NCBI GenBank assembly: GCA_965223165.1
Contig: CBDCVQ010000014.1
Coordinates: forward strand, 372,001 to 436,000
Length of the DNA stretch: 64,000 nt
Direction: 5' to 3'
Origin: JABDMH01 sp965223165
GTDB lineage: Bacteria > Bacteroidota > Bacteroidia > Chitinophagales > Saprospiraceae
Positions 18,558 through 28,440 of the stretch are shown here, piece by piece (within the stretch, counting starts at the first letter, position 1; every line of letters starts with the position of its first letter). Position numbers and translations under genes: made by a program. Below the pieces are notes generated by a model. It worked only from the letters and a program-made list of their open reading frames with translations. It was not told the origin of the DNA and made no database searches.

Positions 18558-19355
18558 CTATTCCGCGTCCACCTCCTTTAGAAAAGACAAGACCACCGCC
18601 CAGGTATCTTCCACACCGCTCCCGACCCTTTCCTCAACCAGCATCGACGATCCGTGGACGCCATTTTTAGGTGCATAGGTTTGATGGCCATGCTTACTTG
18701 CCAACTCAAATTGCAATTTTGAGTCTTCCCTTTCCATTTCACTCGGTGAGTTTAAGATGAGCAAGGGTATGTTTACCGTTTCAAAATATTGGTCGGGAAG
18801 GCAGTCTCCCATGGGCCCGCCAGAGGCTGGTGAAAATGCTAGCACGCCATCAAAGTCACTTTGTCTATGGTTGGCCAGCTGTATGGCTAGAGACGCACTG
18901 TAACTACTCCCCCAAACGATCATATCCCCAGAAAAGCCAGACTCGATCATAAAATCTAGCGCACTTTCCAGATTGTTGTATGCGTCGCAGTAACCGTAGC
19001 CATCCCCATAGACGTTGGTAGGAATGTTGGCCAGCGTACGGTTGTAATTTCCATAGTATTGCCCGCCCACTCTCTGATCAATCGCCAAAATATTGTAGCC
19101 TTGCTCGATCAGCCTGGGGATTATCGGCCCATATTCTCCCCTGGCGTTTGATCCGCCTTGGTGAAAGAGCAATATCGTTGTCCCCTTCTTGTCTAATTCG
19201 TAAAGATCTCCGAAAATCCGAATGCTGTCGGGAGTATAAAAGCTAATTTCCTTACCCTCCGTAACCGCATTTGGTGTTTCCGCTCTTGCGGATTTATTTG
19301 TGCATGCACAAAGAATTAGTAGGCATGCGATCATTGTGGTTGATGCGATTTTCAT
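18558..19355 (-). CDS. Alpha/beta-hydrolase (dienelactone hydrolase-like) lipoprotein
   Basis: A 265-residue alpha/beta-hydrolase with a lipoprotein signal (LILCAC). After the signal, TTILLFHQGGSNARGEY forms the oxyanion-hole HQGG loop; the nucleophile elbow is GSSYSA (G-x-S-x-x variant, serine in WGSSYSASLA); the acid is probably in the PLLILNSPSEME segment, and the histidine is in GVHGSSML. This order matches the dienelactone hydrolase/prolyl oligopeptidase-like hydrolases. The substrate is unknown, most likely an ester or acylated sugar given the adjacent glycoside hydrolase. It lies about 90 bp downstream of the GH3 gene on the same strand, so the two may be transcribed together. Confidence 0.9.
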   Translation of the reverse strand: MKIASTTMIACLLILCACTNKSARAETPNAVTEGKEISFYTPDSIRIFGDLYELDKKGTTILLFHQGGSNARGEYGPIIPRLIEQGYNILAIDQRVGGQYYGNYNRTLANIPTNVYGDGYGYCDAYNNLESALDFMIESGFSGDMIVWGSSYSASLAIQLANHRQSDFDGVLAFSPASGGPMGDCLPDQYFETVNIPLLILNSPSEMEREDSKLQFELASKHGHQTYAPKNGVHGSSMLVEERVGSGVEDTWAVVLSFLKEVDAE

Positions 19356-19448
19356 GATTCGCTCTTTTTTTATAGTTGCCCAGAATGTCTATTGGGTAAT
19401 TCCTCCTACGCAATCACCGGGCCTATAGCTCCCTGTAGCTGCAAATAC

Positions 19449-21956
19449 CTACTTGCCGTCACAACCTGGCTTGGCATCGATGTCTGTCTCCAGGCGTATG
19501 TTGCCTAATCCAATATCCACGCCTTCTGCGGCGGTGATCACAAAGGCAGAGCTGACGGCGGTCATGTCTACCCCAAGATCGGCAAAGCAACTTAGGCTGA
19601 TCCGATATTCTTGCCAATTGTCCGGGGCGATGCGGATATCGAGGGTCTGATCACACGATGCGTCTTGGCCGCACATCCCGATTTGCACTATGGCGTGGTC
19701 GCCCTTAAATGATCGGGCCGAGAACGTAAGCTCCATGGCGCCGTTTGCCTCTCGAGAAAGGTCACTGGGGGATGCCGCACTGACCCGCATTTGCTCGTGG
19801 TCTGATTTGGTCCACTTTATTCGCAAAGCATCTTCCTGTGCCTTGTCGTCTGTCTTGCTAATCAACAGCCCTCCGACCGAGGTGGGATAGCTCGCGATTT
19901 GTTTGATCAGATCGTCGGAGCTGAGCCAAAGGCCCCAAGGGGCCACCGGTGCACCCGCTCGGTAGAAAACTCCGGTAGATGCCATTTCGCTACTTTCCAA
20001 CCCTGAGGTTTCCGAAAGTTGATTTACGGAAGCATTGTCATGATAAGAAAGGCCATAACCTAATGCAAACAAAGGCTCCGCGCCATCTGCCACGACGGCT
20101 GTGGCCGGCCAGGAAAACGATAATCGGCCCGTAAAATCGAAGGACGGATCTCGCTGAAACAATAAATCAGAAATACCTCCTCCTTCGGTGCCAGGGAGCC
20201 AGGCCGCGACAAATGCATCCGAGTTGTTGATTTCAGGATTGCACCAGAGCGGACGGCCGGATAGAAATACGGACACCACCGGGATGCCTTTCGCTCGAAA
20301 CTCCGCCAGCGTGCCCACATCAAAACCATTGGGCTCAAAGTCGAGATTCTCCCGATCGCCCTGAAACTCCGCGTACGGATCCTCACCATAGATTGCGACG
20401 ACCACATCGGCAGTCTCACGGGCATTTCCATCTGCTGAGAAAATTATCTTTCCCCCCGCTTCACTTATCGCTTCTCTGATGCCATCTAGTATGGACTCGC
20501 TATTGGGAAACTCGTCGTTGGTATGCCCCGTGCCCTGCCATGACCGGGTCCAACCTCCGCAAGCCTTGGAGATACTTTCGGCGCCATCGCCCACGACCAA
20601 AATGGTTTTCCCAGCGTCCAGGGGCAGTAGGCCATCGTTGTTTTTTAGCAACACCATGGACTCGCGCACCGCCTGTCGTGCGATGGCTCGGTTTTCCGGC
20701 AGCCCCAGCAGGGCTTCGTTTCCGGCATTTTTGCGGGTGCTGGGCGCCCCTTTCGTAAATATCCCGGACGCAATTTTGACGCGAAGGATGCGACGCACCG
20801 CATCATCCAGGCGGGTCATGGGGATCGTCCCGCTCTTGACATGCTTCAAGGTACTTTCATACAAGCCCTTCCAGCTGTCGGGTGCCATATACATATCGAG
20901 ACCCGCATTCAGCGACTGGGGGCAATCGGTATTGGTGCAGCCTGGCACCTGGCCGTGACCGTTCCAGTCACCCACGACGAAACCGTTGAAGCCAAGCCGC
21001 TCCTTCAAGACGTCGGTCAACAACTCTTTGTCGCCGTGCAATTTTCGGCCTTGCCAGCTGGAGAACGAAGCCATCACCGTCTGTACCCCCGCGGGTATGG
21101 CGCTGTAGTACCCTGCCGCATGCACATTGCGCAAATCTGCTTCACTGATCAAGGCATCGCCCTGATCCACCCCTTTGTCGGTAGCCCCGTCCGCGAGAAA
21201 GTGCTTGGCGCTGGATATCACGCGACCATCGCCCATAAAATCGGCGTCGCCCACCCGGCCCTGCAGGCCGTAGACAATCCGGTCTGCGTAGGACTTGACA
21301 ATCTCTCCATCTTCTGAGAATCCTTCATAGCTGCGACCCCACCGCACGTCCTGCGGTACGGCCAGCGTGGGAGCAAAGGTCCAGTCGTGCCCGGATACCG
21401 TGAGTTCGTGGGCGGTTACGGCGGCAATTTGCTCGATTAGGTCCGGGTTGCGCATGGCTCCGAGCCCGACGTTATGCGGAAAGACGATGGCACCCGTCAG
21501 ATTCGCATGACCGTGCACGGCATCGATGCCCCAGATACAGGGTATGGCCACCTCGACCCCTTCGTCGTCGATCGACGCCAGATAGTATTTGTCGGCCATG
21601 GCCAACCAGGTCTTCGTATCTGCATAGGGCAACGGGCCAGGTGCGGAATTTCCACCGCTCAGCACCGAGCCTAAGCGATATTGCTTCACCTCCTCGGGCG
21701 TGACCGATGCATTGTCGGCCTGTATCACCTGACCCACTTTCTGCTCTAAGGTCAGCTTTGGCAGCAGCGCATCGATTTGGGCTTCGATTGCCGGATCTAG
21801 TGCCAGCGGCTTAATGCTTGGCCAATCTTCAGGATTCACCAGATTACCAGATTTATCTGCATTTGCCACCTTCCCTTGTTGCGCACAGCTCGGGATGGTG
21901 ATGCACAAAATACATAATAGGGTGACTGGTAAGATCATGGACTTGACGGTCCGCAT
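19449..21956 (-). CDS. Glycoside hydrolase family 3 exo-beta-glucosidase, ExoP-like
   Basis: An 835-residue GH3 enzyme that removes terminal beta-linked glucose, probably from beta-1,3/1,4-glucan oligosaccharides. Signal peptide with a CITIPSCAQ lipobox; GH3 N-terminal barrel with LTLEQKVGQ, IPCIWGIDAVHGHAN, VRWGRSYEGFSED and SAKHFLADG; catalytic nucleophile Asp in GFVVGDWNGHG at about residue 330; GH3 C-terminal sandwich with LLKNNDGLLPL and DVVVAIYGEDPYAE; then a C-terminal extension of about 180 residues with a galactose-binding-like beta domain (LTFSARSFKGDHAIVQIG), resembling the Exop_C domain of marine bacterial ExoP. Length matches that architecture. It is the first gene of a minus-strand group with the alpha/beta-hydrolase and faces the repeat-rich gap at 22014. 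Confidence 0.95.
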   Translation of the reverse strand: MRTVKSMILPVTLLCILCITIPSCAQQGKVANADKSGNLVNPEDWPSIKPLALDPAIEAQIDALLPKLTLEQKVGQVIQADNASVTPEEVKQYRLGSVLSGGNSAPGPLPYADTKTWLAMADKYYLASIDDEGVEVAIPCIWGIDAVHGHANLTGAIVFPHNVGLGAMRNPDLIEQIAAVTAHELTVSGHDWTFAPTLAVPQDVRWGRSYEGFSEDGEIVKSYADRIVYGLQGRVGDADFMGDGRVISSAKHFLADGATDKGVDQGDALISEADLRNVHAAGYYSAIPAGVQTVMASFSSWQGRKLHGDKELLTDVLKERLGFNGFVVGDWNGHGQVPGCTNTDCPQSLNAGLDMYMAPDSWKGLYESTLKHVKSGTIPMTRLDDAVRRILRVKIASGIFTKGAPSTRKNAGNEALLGLPENRAIARQAVRESMVLLKNNDGLLPLDAGKTILVVGDGAESISKACGGWTRSWQGTGHTNDEFPNSESILDGIREAISEAGGKIIFSADGNARETADVVVAIYGEDPYAEFQGDRENLDFEPNGFDVGTLAEFRAKGIPVVSVFLSGRPLWCNPEINNSDAFVAAWLPGTEGGGISDLLFQRDPSFDFTGRLSFSWPATAVVADGAEPLFALGYGLSYHDNASVNQLSETSGLESSEMASTGVFYRAGAPVAPWGLWLSSDDLIKQIASYPTSVGGLLISKTDDKAQEDALRIKWTKSDHEQMRVSAASPSDLSREANGAMELTFSARSFKGDHAIVQIGMCGQDASCDQTLDIRIAPDNWQEYRISLSCFADLGVDMTAVSSAFVITAAEGVDIGLGNIRLETDIDAKPGCDGK

Positions 21957-22013
21957 ATTGGCGTTGATTTTAGTTGTGAATAAGTTAACCTCGGACTTCC
22001 TACGGTCCGTACA

Positions 22014-22460
22014 ATGAGCGGCAAGTTAGCGTGTTTCTTAAAGGTGTTATGGTGGTATTGTGGTGTTATGGTTTTGTGGTCCTTTGGTTTTGTGGTCCTT
22101 TGGTTTTGTGGTACTATGGTTTTGTGGTACTATGGTTTTGTGGTACTATGGTTTTGTGGTCCTTTGGTTTTGTGGTACTATGGTCTTTGGTGCGCCGCCC
22201 CTTTTGGTTCGTCTTCGTTGTTTGGGGTTCTTGCTCCGGGCTTTTGGTCGACTCCAGACGTTGTAGCTTGGACTTTCTCGTCCTTTGTGGTACACCCCCC
22301 TTTGCTTCGGCGTTCTTTTGTCACTTTGTCGCGTTTTAGTTTGCTGGTCTCTGCCAATGGCCCCCTTTGAAGGGGGCAAGAACCGTCAAACGTGGGCCGA
22401 CATTCATCGTCGGCCATCTTCGATTCTGCTACGGTTCTGGGGGATGACAACATGATGGTA
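22014..22460 (+). repeat. Composite intergenic repeat (inverted relative to 6933-7577)
   Basis: Three modules follow each other: the 16-bp minisatellite; a segment at 22215-22345 whose reverse complement contains AAAGAACGCCGAAGCAAAG and GACGAGAAAGTCCAAGCT as at 7437-7500; and a module at 22350-22460 containing two hairpins, GCCCCCTTTGAAGGGGGC at 22357-22374 and GGCCGAC with GTCGGCC soon after. The last module is shared with 7200-7290 in inverted orientation and with 42860-42960 directly. Open frames through this stretch give period-driven, low-complexity peptides and are not genes. From 22461 to about 22778 I see only fragments, including a CCTAAACCTTAAACC word of the same family. Confidence 0.75.
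22067..22178 (+). repeat. 16-bp minisatellite, seven units
   Basis: Seven consecutive 16-bp units of the form TATGGTTTTGTGGTAC, with variation only at TA/TT and AC/CC. Degenerate units precede it from about 22043. The reverse-complement unit is scattered in degenerate form at 7290-7410 and 7500-7560. Confidence 0.85.
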
Positions 22461-22778
22461 CTATGGTTCTATTGGTTCTATGGTGTTCTGGTGTTGCTTG
22501 GATGGCGCTCTTTGGCAGGGATGGACAATTGCTTTCATGAAACGCCGCGAGAAAACGACGCGAGCTGCCGACAGCTTCCTAAACCTTAAACCTCCGCATC
22601 GAAGAGGAGCCAGCAATTCGTGCTGTAAATTATTTACTACGGACCGAATCGATCGCTGCTGCGGCCAAGGCGTTATATTGGCGATCACAATACCAAAACC
22701 ATCGGATTACTGAGCACATCCTCTGCTGCCCCGGTAAGCATTTCACGTTCGGCAGCTGGTCAACGGCTTATTTCGGGA

Positions 22779-25046
22779 TTGGTCCGGCCCTTGCTGGTCG
22801 GAGGGCTGACGGTGTTGTTTAGCTTGGCGATGTATGCCCAGCGCTTCCCCGTCGAGGGCAATCTCACCATCGCCGGGACCCTGCCCGCCAACATCAATAA
22901 CCTCGCCGGCCTTCCGCTCAACCTGATGCTCACCCTCAAAGACGCCAAAGAGGTCAGCCGGGATGTGCGGCTGCGCTGGACCATCGTCGGTGAAGGGGTC
23001 GAACTGCGCACCTCCGATCGAGCCTTGCTCAGCCCTATCACCCTCACCTACGACATTCCCCAATTCATCAATGGCATCGATCTGGCGCACTACTTCACCC
23101 CTGCCAACTTTGACGTGTCGGGATTGGACTATCAGGCATTTATCCAATCGGGTGGTAATCTGCCGGAAGGCCTCTACGATGTGTGCGTGGAGGTGGTCGA
23201 CTTCATCCGCTTTCGCGAGGCCGGCATCTCCGACGTGCTCTGCACCTTTGCCAGTCTGGATGCCCTGGCTCCACCCCGCATCATCAGCCCCGAGGACGGC
23301 CACGTCTACCCGGTCGCGCCCGGGCTGTTTGACCCCATCACCATCCAATGGGAACTATTCAACCCCATGACCATCACCCCTATCGACCACACCCTCTACC
23401 TCTACGAGATCAACCCCGATCTGTCCCTGACGCCCGACCGCATCTTTGCCTTTCAGCCCCCGCTGTACCAGACCACCCTATTTATGCAGACCTTCTCCAG
23501 CCTATCGCACCAATATGGCCTGGCGGGGGAGCCACCCCTGGTGCACGGCAGAGAATATCTGGTCCGGATCAAAGCCGAAGCACCCGATGGTAGTCTGGTC
23601 TTTCGCAACCAGGGGTTTTCCAATTATGTCCGCTTCTTCTACGGCGCTGCAGAGGAGGAACCCACCGAACCACCCTGCGCCGAGTTGCTCATCACCGGAC
23701 AGGAAAAGCACGAGGATCAGCGTTTTACGCTCTCTTGGGCCGGCACACACGGGGCCAGCGGTTATACCGTGGACTGGTGGACCCTGGACGATCCCACCCA
23801 GGTGCAAACCCTGTCCGTCACCGACACCTTTGTCTCGCTGACCGATCTACTGCTGGATGTCGAGTATGTCGCCCAGGTCACGGCGGGCTGCGGCGAAGGC
23901 CTGACCGTCACCAGCGAGGAAGTGCCCTTCAAGTTCTCCTCCGAGCAGTTTGAGATCGACTTTGAATGCGGTGCCGTGCAAGACCCCTTGGCCATCCTCG
24001 GCACCACCCCCCACCCCGGCCTGTCCATCGGCGATCAATTTCTCGCCGCTGACTACGTCATCACCCTCGAATCGGTCAGTGGCAGCAGCGACAATCTCAG
24101 CGGCTCCGGCACTTTTGACATCCACCTGCCCCTGGGCATCAAGGCCAAGGCCATGGTCAGCTTCAGCGGCATCAAGGTCAACGATGAGGCGCAGATGTAC
24201 GAGGGGGAGATCAAAGTCAGTGGTGTGGGCGTCAAAATATTTCCCCCGGAGTTTGGCGAGTTGTTCGAGGGCCTCAGCGATTTTCTGGCCGAAGAAATCA
24301 AAGACAAAGAGCAGACCCTGGCAAACCTCAACGAGATCATCAACTACCTGGACAAGTTGAAAGAAGAGCTGTCCTACTTCCTACCGGAGACGGTCACCCA
24401 AGCGGTCGAAGACGCCCACGAGGAGTTGGTCAATGCCAAGGCTGCCGTTGAAGCTGCCAACACCCCGGAAGAGCTCAAAAAAGCCGAAGAAGCGCTGAAG
24501 AAGGCCAAAGACAAATACGACGATGCGGTAGAGATCTACGAAGCTGAGTTGGATAAGCTGCTGAAGGAGTTTCAGGATATTATTCGGGCGGCACTGCAGA
24601 GGTTGGAGGCGGATTTGGATGCTGACGCCCTTGCACAAGCCTTTGCCGATGCCGAGCAGACCGTGATCAGTAATTATACGAGCGACTATGCCGGCGTTGA
24701 TCACTCGGCTGAGCTAGAGATCATCGAGGAAGTAATAGAAGATGCCGGTGCCGTCAGTGCATCTGATCTGTATGCGGCGATCACCGAGGACTACTACCAG
24801 AGCGAAGTAAATCATGTCCTGTCCATTTTGGTGGGGCGACTGGTGGCACAAGTCACAGATGCACGGTCTGTCGAACAGTTCAACGAAGCAGTGCAAGATT
24901 ATTTTCCCAACGGGGATCTGCTCAAATATGTAGGGCGAAGGATCAAAGAAACGCAGGGCCAAAACCAGGAATTGATCATCACCGAGGTCAAATCGGAATT
25001 ATCGCAAGGACTAATAAAGTGGATACGTGTACAACAAAGTAAGTAG
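22779..25046 (+). CDS. TANFOR-like/Fn3/coiled-coil exported protein coupled to the toxin gene
   Basis: A 755-residue secreted protein; the start is TTG 22779, giving a signal peptide ending MYAQ. Residues about 22-170 match what I recall of the Bacteroidota TANFOR-type N-terminal region: LPLNLMLTLKDAKEVSRDVR, ITLTYDIPQFINGIDLAHYF, and NLPEGLYDVCVEVVDF. A P-rich segment (APPRIISPEDG) leads to beta domains, with one fibronectin-III-like unit at about 305-385 (FTLSWAGTHGASGYTVDW). A further beta domain lies at about 400-490, followed by a long charged helical coiled-coil (about 500-650) and a helical tail. The last 20 bp overlap the toxin gene, implying translational coupling. It is likely the surface, shell or delivery partner of the toxin, but no homologue of known function can be named. 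Confidence 0.8.
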   Translation: MVRPLLVGGLTVLFSLAMYAQRFPVEGNLTIAGTLPANINNLAGLPLNLMLTLKDAKEVSRDVRLRWTIVGEGVELRTSDRALLSPITLTYDIPQFINGIDLAHYFTPANFDVSGLDYQAFIQSGGNLPEGLYDVCVEVVDFIRFREAGISDVLCTFASLDALAPPRIISPEDGHVYPVAPGLFDPITIQWELFNPMTITPIDHTLYLYEINPDLSLTPDRIFAFQPPLYQTTLFMQTFSSLSHQYGLAGEPPLVHGREYLVRIKAEAPDGSLVFRNQGFSNYVRFFYGAAEEEPTEPPCAELLITGQEKHEDQRFTLSWAGTHGASGYTVDWWTLDDPTQVQTLSVTDTFVSLTDLLLDVEYVAQVTAGCGEGLTVTSEEVPFKFSSEQFEIDFECGAVQDPLAILGTTPHPGLSIGDQFLAADYVITLESVSGSSDNLSGSGTFDIHLPLGIKAKAMVSFSGIKVNDEAQMYEGEIKVSGVGVKIFPPEFGELFEGLSDFLAEEIKDKEQTLANLNEIINYLDKLKEELSYFLPETVTQAVEDAHEELVNAKAAVEAANTPEELKKAEEALKKAKDKYDDAVEIYEAELDKLLKEFQDIIRAALQRLEADLDADALAQAFADAEQTVISNYTSDYAGVDHSAELEIIEEVIEDAGAVSASDLYAAITEDYYQSEVNHVLSILVGRLVAQVTDARSVEQFNEAVQDYFPNGDLLKYVGRRIKETQGQNQELIITEVKSELSQGLIKWIRVQQSK

Positions 25047-28000
25047 ACGGCCAGGGTGGATTTGGGCCACTCTTTGGACACTCATCTGGGTGCTAGGCGT
25101 GCCGGGGATAATTGCCGGCAACGAACTAGATCCCACCGATCCCATAGCGCAGATTACCAGTGTGCATAACGATTTTCTGGCCCAACTAGTCCAGGAGAAT
25201 GCCGAGAAAAGAGCCCAAAACCAGGAAGACCAATGCTGGTACATATTCACCGCCAATCCCGACCAAAGAGCCTATCTCCTGGACATCAAGGCAAGGGCTG
25301 CCACCGGCGAGGAAGGCGTATTTGTAAAAAATTATGCTGGGGAAAATGATCCCGAGATTGGAAGCCAATATGGCGCCCCTTTCATCCGACTGCTCAATGC
25401 GTATCTGGTTCGCGAAAATCAGGGGAAGGTCTATCCCCTCTACGTATGTATCAGTGACAATTTCGTCCTACCCGTACTGAAAGCACTGCCAGCCAAAACG
25501 CTGCACTACAAAAATGTGCTGGAGCTATTGGAGAATGGATATGGTGCTGAGGAATCTCAGAAGGCCCGGAAGCTGATCACCGCCAAGAAGAACTCCTTCA
25601 TTCAGCAGTTTAAAGATAATGTGGTCAACCACTCCCAGTCCCTGGTCTACTACGTGTTTGAATGGTATCAGCGATTACCGGACGACCAGTACGCTACGAA
25701 AAGGGTGCAACATGCCGGGGCCATCTATCCGACGGCCGACAAGTCGAATTTTCCGCTCTCGCCTGCCGAATATGTCAATCTGAAACGCGAACCCACTTGG
25801 CAATACCTCGAGGAAGTACCTGACCCTCCCGCCATGAACCAGAGAGAGGGCCGGCTGGGTGCGGCGGTGGAAGCTTTGGCTGGCTACGAGTCTTATGAAG
25901 TGTGTGAGGACGGGGCCAATGTAATTCAATACTTCGGCAGAGATCGGCTTTCACCAGAGGATCAGATCTTAGTCAATAAGATCGTAGATGTGGTCTGCTC
26001 CCTTACCGATGAGCAGAAGGTCGTGCTTGACCAAGACCTAAACCGTTTGGATCCACAGGATCTGCTCTTTGAGGACAGGCTTACTACCAAGCAGCTGGAG
26101 AACTATCACCAGGGCCTGGTGGCCTGGAGGGATTGGTTTGACCGGGTCGAGGTGTATGACTTCAGTGACGAGGACCGGCATCTGGTCTATCAAATCATCA
26201 TGTCCAACTCTTTGGAGAAGCTCGAACTGATCTCCCTGGATCGACGATTGGACTTTCTTGAAATCGTGGCTAAAGGCCCACTGGTCGATGCTTTCTTTTC
26301 GTCGACACGGACCGAAGCGGCAGTAGTCAGAGTGCTAAAGTCGTTCAAGACGACTGAGGAGGCCGAGTCACTGATACAGGGCATGAGGTCGATCAAGGTC
26401 GAGGAGCAGCCCTTGTTTCAACGGCTGCTAGCCAAGATGCACGACTTTGGGGGTACAGCCAACTACACCTTTCTGTCCAATCAATTTCAGCGCCTTACCC
26501 TTTTAAAACATGGCGTGTCGCCTAGCCAACCTTCCCTGCAAGACTACCATCAAATCCCTGAAGAACGCCACTTAGTCTACAACGATCAGCGAATATTCTC
26601 GTGGGGGGTACCACCGAAAGAGGGAGGGGTCAAATACAAGCCGGTAGAGATAAGCCCGGATGGATCACTGCATATTGAGTACCTGGTGTGCGAGAAAACA
26701 AGGGTACTTGGAGTGGAGGAAACAGGAGGTCTCACCACTGAAATATTTGAGGTTTGTATGGATGAAGCCACGCACACATTGGATGTGGACTTCTTCGACC
26801 TAATCACCCTCGATGTGGTGGCTGACCTACCTTATCTACCTCTCGGAGAAGATCCCACCTTCGGATTGTCTCGTATTACCTATGCCGGCTATCTGGATTA
26901 TCTGCTGACGAAGAAGGGCAGCGCGAAAGTCAAGACCATCGCCAATATCACCCTGACCACAGCCTCCATAGCCTTCGGCGTCCTAGAGGTCGGCCTGATG
27001 CTTCATGTGGGAGCATCGACGGGCAGAGTAGCCTTGGCAGGCCTAAACCTCGGCACCGAGCTGGCCGATGTCATCGTCAACTCCGAAGCTTTTAAGATCC
27101 ACATCTGCGGCGGGGACAAAGACTGCGATCAAATCCAAACCATTCGTAGCTATACAACACTGGCCCAACTAGCTGCCATTGGGGCCAGTGCGTTTGACGT
27201 CGGAAAGAACTGGAGCATCCTGGCTAAGGGCGGCAAGGTTTTGCAGCTACGCAAAGCCTTGAAAGCAAAATTCGCCAATTATCCCGACCTTGTGCGATGG
27301 ATCGATGAGGTCGATGACGTTCGACTGCTCAGTAGACTGGATGGACTGCCGCCATCATCCTATGGTGCATTGGCGGCGGACCTACCTAAGCTGCGGTCAT
27401 TTTTTGAGAGGGTGCCGGATGGCGTTAACTCGTGGAAAAGAGTAATAGATGCCCCTGACGGAATAAGATTAAACCCTAATATTCTCGATGATGTAGTTGA
27501 CTGGCCAGTCTCTTGGAATATTAATCGTGTTGGGAATTCCGTTGAGGTGATTCAAAGTAGTACCGGCAGAAAACTTGCCACAATCAGCGAGGGAAAAATT
27601 ACAGCACCGGGTAGGGCCATCACAGGAGAAACTGGTAATCCGATACTGAATAGAGTCCCTCTTATCAAAGGAATGGAATATGATGTGGATGGAATGCTCT
27701 ATGAAGTTGATGATTTAGGTCGAGTTTTTAACACCTCCGGTGATCTAGATGACATGGTTAGAGTCAGATTGGGGAACCAACAAATCAGAGCTGTCGACGT
27801 AAAAGATGGTGTACGTGGCACTGATCAAGGTGGTCATATTATTGGTGCACGATTCTTTGGTGCGGGTGAACAAATTAACTACTATCCTCAATCAGCAAAT
27901 TTAAACCAGGGAGCATGGAAGACTATGGAGAATGGATGGGCTAATGCTATGGTGGCAGGTAAGGATGTGAAGGTAGAGGTGAAAGCGATTTTTAACAGTT

Positions 28001-28080
28001 CATCGGGCAGGCCAGATAAATTTGAAGTTAGATATTCAATTGATGGGCAGCCATTCCTGGAAACATTTGATAACTTGTAG
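25027..28080 (+). CDS. Full-length polymorphic toxin with C-terminal Endonuclea_NS_2-type nuclease
   Basis: A 1017-residue exported toxin. GTG 25027 overlaps the previous gene by 20 bp. Residues 1-31 form a Sec signal (WIWATLWTLIWVLGVPGIIAG). Residues 32-590 are a helical region of unknown fold. From about 590 to 800 runs a 'neck' containing a hydrophobic segment (SIAFGVLEVGLMLHVG) and the conserved LPKLRSFFERVPDGV; this neck is duplicated downstream at 37346 and 40366. The tip, from about 803, is the toxin: GRVFNTSGDLDDMV, then DQGGHIIGARFFGAGEQINY with the catalytic H, and NLNQGAWKTMENGWANAM, which match the DNA/RNA non-specific endonuclease NS_2 family found in Bacillus YeeF. The immunity gene follows with no gap. 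This is the only intact toxin of the locus; the others are silent tips. Delivery route is not evident, as no T9SS C-terminal domain is visible. Confidence 0.88.
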   Translation: MYNKVSRRPGWIWATLWTLIWVLGVPGIIAGNELDPTDPIAQITSVHNDFLAQLVQENAEKRAQNQEDQCWYIFTANPDQRAYLLDIKARAATGEEGVFVKNYAGENDPEIGSQYGAPFIRLLNAYLVRENQGKVYPLYVCISDNFVLPVLKALPAKTLHYKNVLELLENGYGAEESQKARKLITAKKNSFIQQFKDNVVNHSQSLVYYVFEWYQRLPDDQYATKRVQHAGAIYPTADKSNFPLSPAEYVNLKREPTWQYLEEVPDPPAMNQREGRLGAAVEALAGYESYEVCEDGANVIQYFGRDRLSPEDQILVNKIVDVVCSLTDEQKVVLDQDLNRLDPQDLLFEDRLTTKQLENYHQGLVAWRDWFDRVEVYDFSDEDRHLVYQIIMSNSLEKLELISLDRRLDFLEIVAKGPLVDAFFSSTRTEAAVVRVLKSFKTTEEAESLIQGMRSIKVEEQPLFQRLLAKMHDFGGTANYTFLSNQFQRLTLLKHGVSPSQPSLQDYHQIPEERHLVYNDQRIFSWGVPPKEGGVKYKPVEISPDGSLHIEYLVCEKTRVLGVEETGGLTTEIFEVCMDEATHTLDVDFFDLITLDVVADLPYLPLGEDPTFGLSRITYAGYLDYLLTKKGSAKVKTIANITLTTASIAFGVLEVGLMLHVGASTGRVALAGLNLGTELADVIVNSEAFKIHICGGDKDCDQIQTIRSYTTLAQLAAIGASAFDVGKNWSILAKGGKVLQLRKALKAKFANYPDLVRWIDEVDDVRLLSRLDGLPPSSYGALAADLPKLRSFFERVPDGVNSWKRVIDAPDGIRLNPNILDDVVDWPVSWNINRVGNSVEVIQSSTGRKLATISEGKITAPGRAITGETGNPILNRVPLIKGMEYDVDGMLYEVDDLGRVFNTSGDLDDMVRVRLGNQQIRAVDVKDGVRGTDQGGHIIGARFFGAGEQINYYPQSANLNQGAWKTMENGWANAMVAGKDVKVEVKAIFNSSSGRPDKFEVRYSIDGQPFLETFDNL

Positions 28081-28434
28081 ATGAGAGAACTTTTCGCGGA
28101 GATAGCTGCAAGCTTGCATAAGGTTACAGGTGAGGGTTTTGAAAAATCAGTACTTGAAATTAAGCGGCTTGAGGGCAATGTGGGTTTTACAGGATACTAT
28201 ATTGATGATATAGGTGTCAGGAAATGGCTGAATATTTTTGATTTCCAACTTGATCATCAGTCAATACATAACCTGTATCGAGAGACACAGGAAGGGTGCT
28301 TGCGCCATAAAGACTGGAATAGAGCGATATTCACCCTATTCCCAGATAATAAATTCGAGATTGAATACATCTGGGACCAAGAGCTGCAGGACGAAGTGGA
28401 TCGCTACAATCGAGAAGCCGGCGAAACCGCATAA
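28081..28434 (+). CDS. YezG-like immunity protein for the NS_2 nuclease toxin
   Basis: This 117-residue acidic protein begins directly after the toxin stop codon, the position of an immunity gene. Its C-terminal block, KDWNRAIFTLFPDNKFEIEY followed by WDQELQDEVDRY, resembles the YezG/DUF600 family that neutralises YeeF-type nucleases (aromatic, W-N-x-x-x-F-x-L and FEIEY). The N-terminal half (LHKVTGEGFEKSVLEIKRLEG) differs strongly from the second copy at 39784, while the last 40 residues are nearly identical. The variable half therefore probably gives cognate specificity, and the constant 3' end provides homology for cassette exchange. Expressed together with the toxin; cytoplasmic. Confidence 0.85.
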   Translation: MRELFAEIAASLHKVTGEGFEKSVLEIKRLEGNVGFTGYYIDDIGVRKWLNIFDFQLDHQSIHNLYRETQEGCLRHKDWNRAIFTLFPDNKFEIEYIWDQELQDEVDRYNREAGETA

Positions 28435-28440
28435 ATATAT

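Noticed and set aside
22067..22178. CRISPR array
   Set aside because: Units are 16 bp and contiguous without unique spacers, and no cas genes exist in the window.
22743..23348. 201-residue minus-strand open frame
   Set aside because: Antisense to the TANFOR-like gene; Gly/Asp-rich shadow composition with no family features.
25027..28080. T9SS-exported toxin
   Set aside because: A T9SS C-terminal sorting domain is not present; the C terminus is the nuclease. Export through T9SS by way of the partner protein remains open but is not seen.
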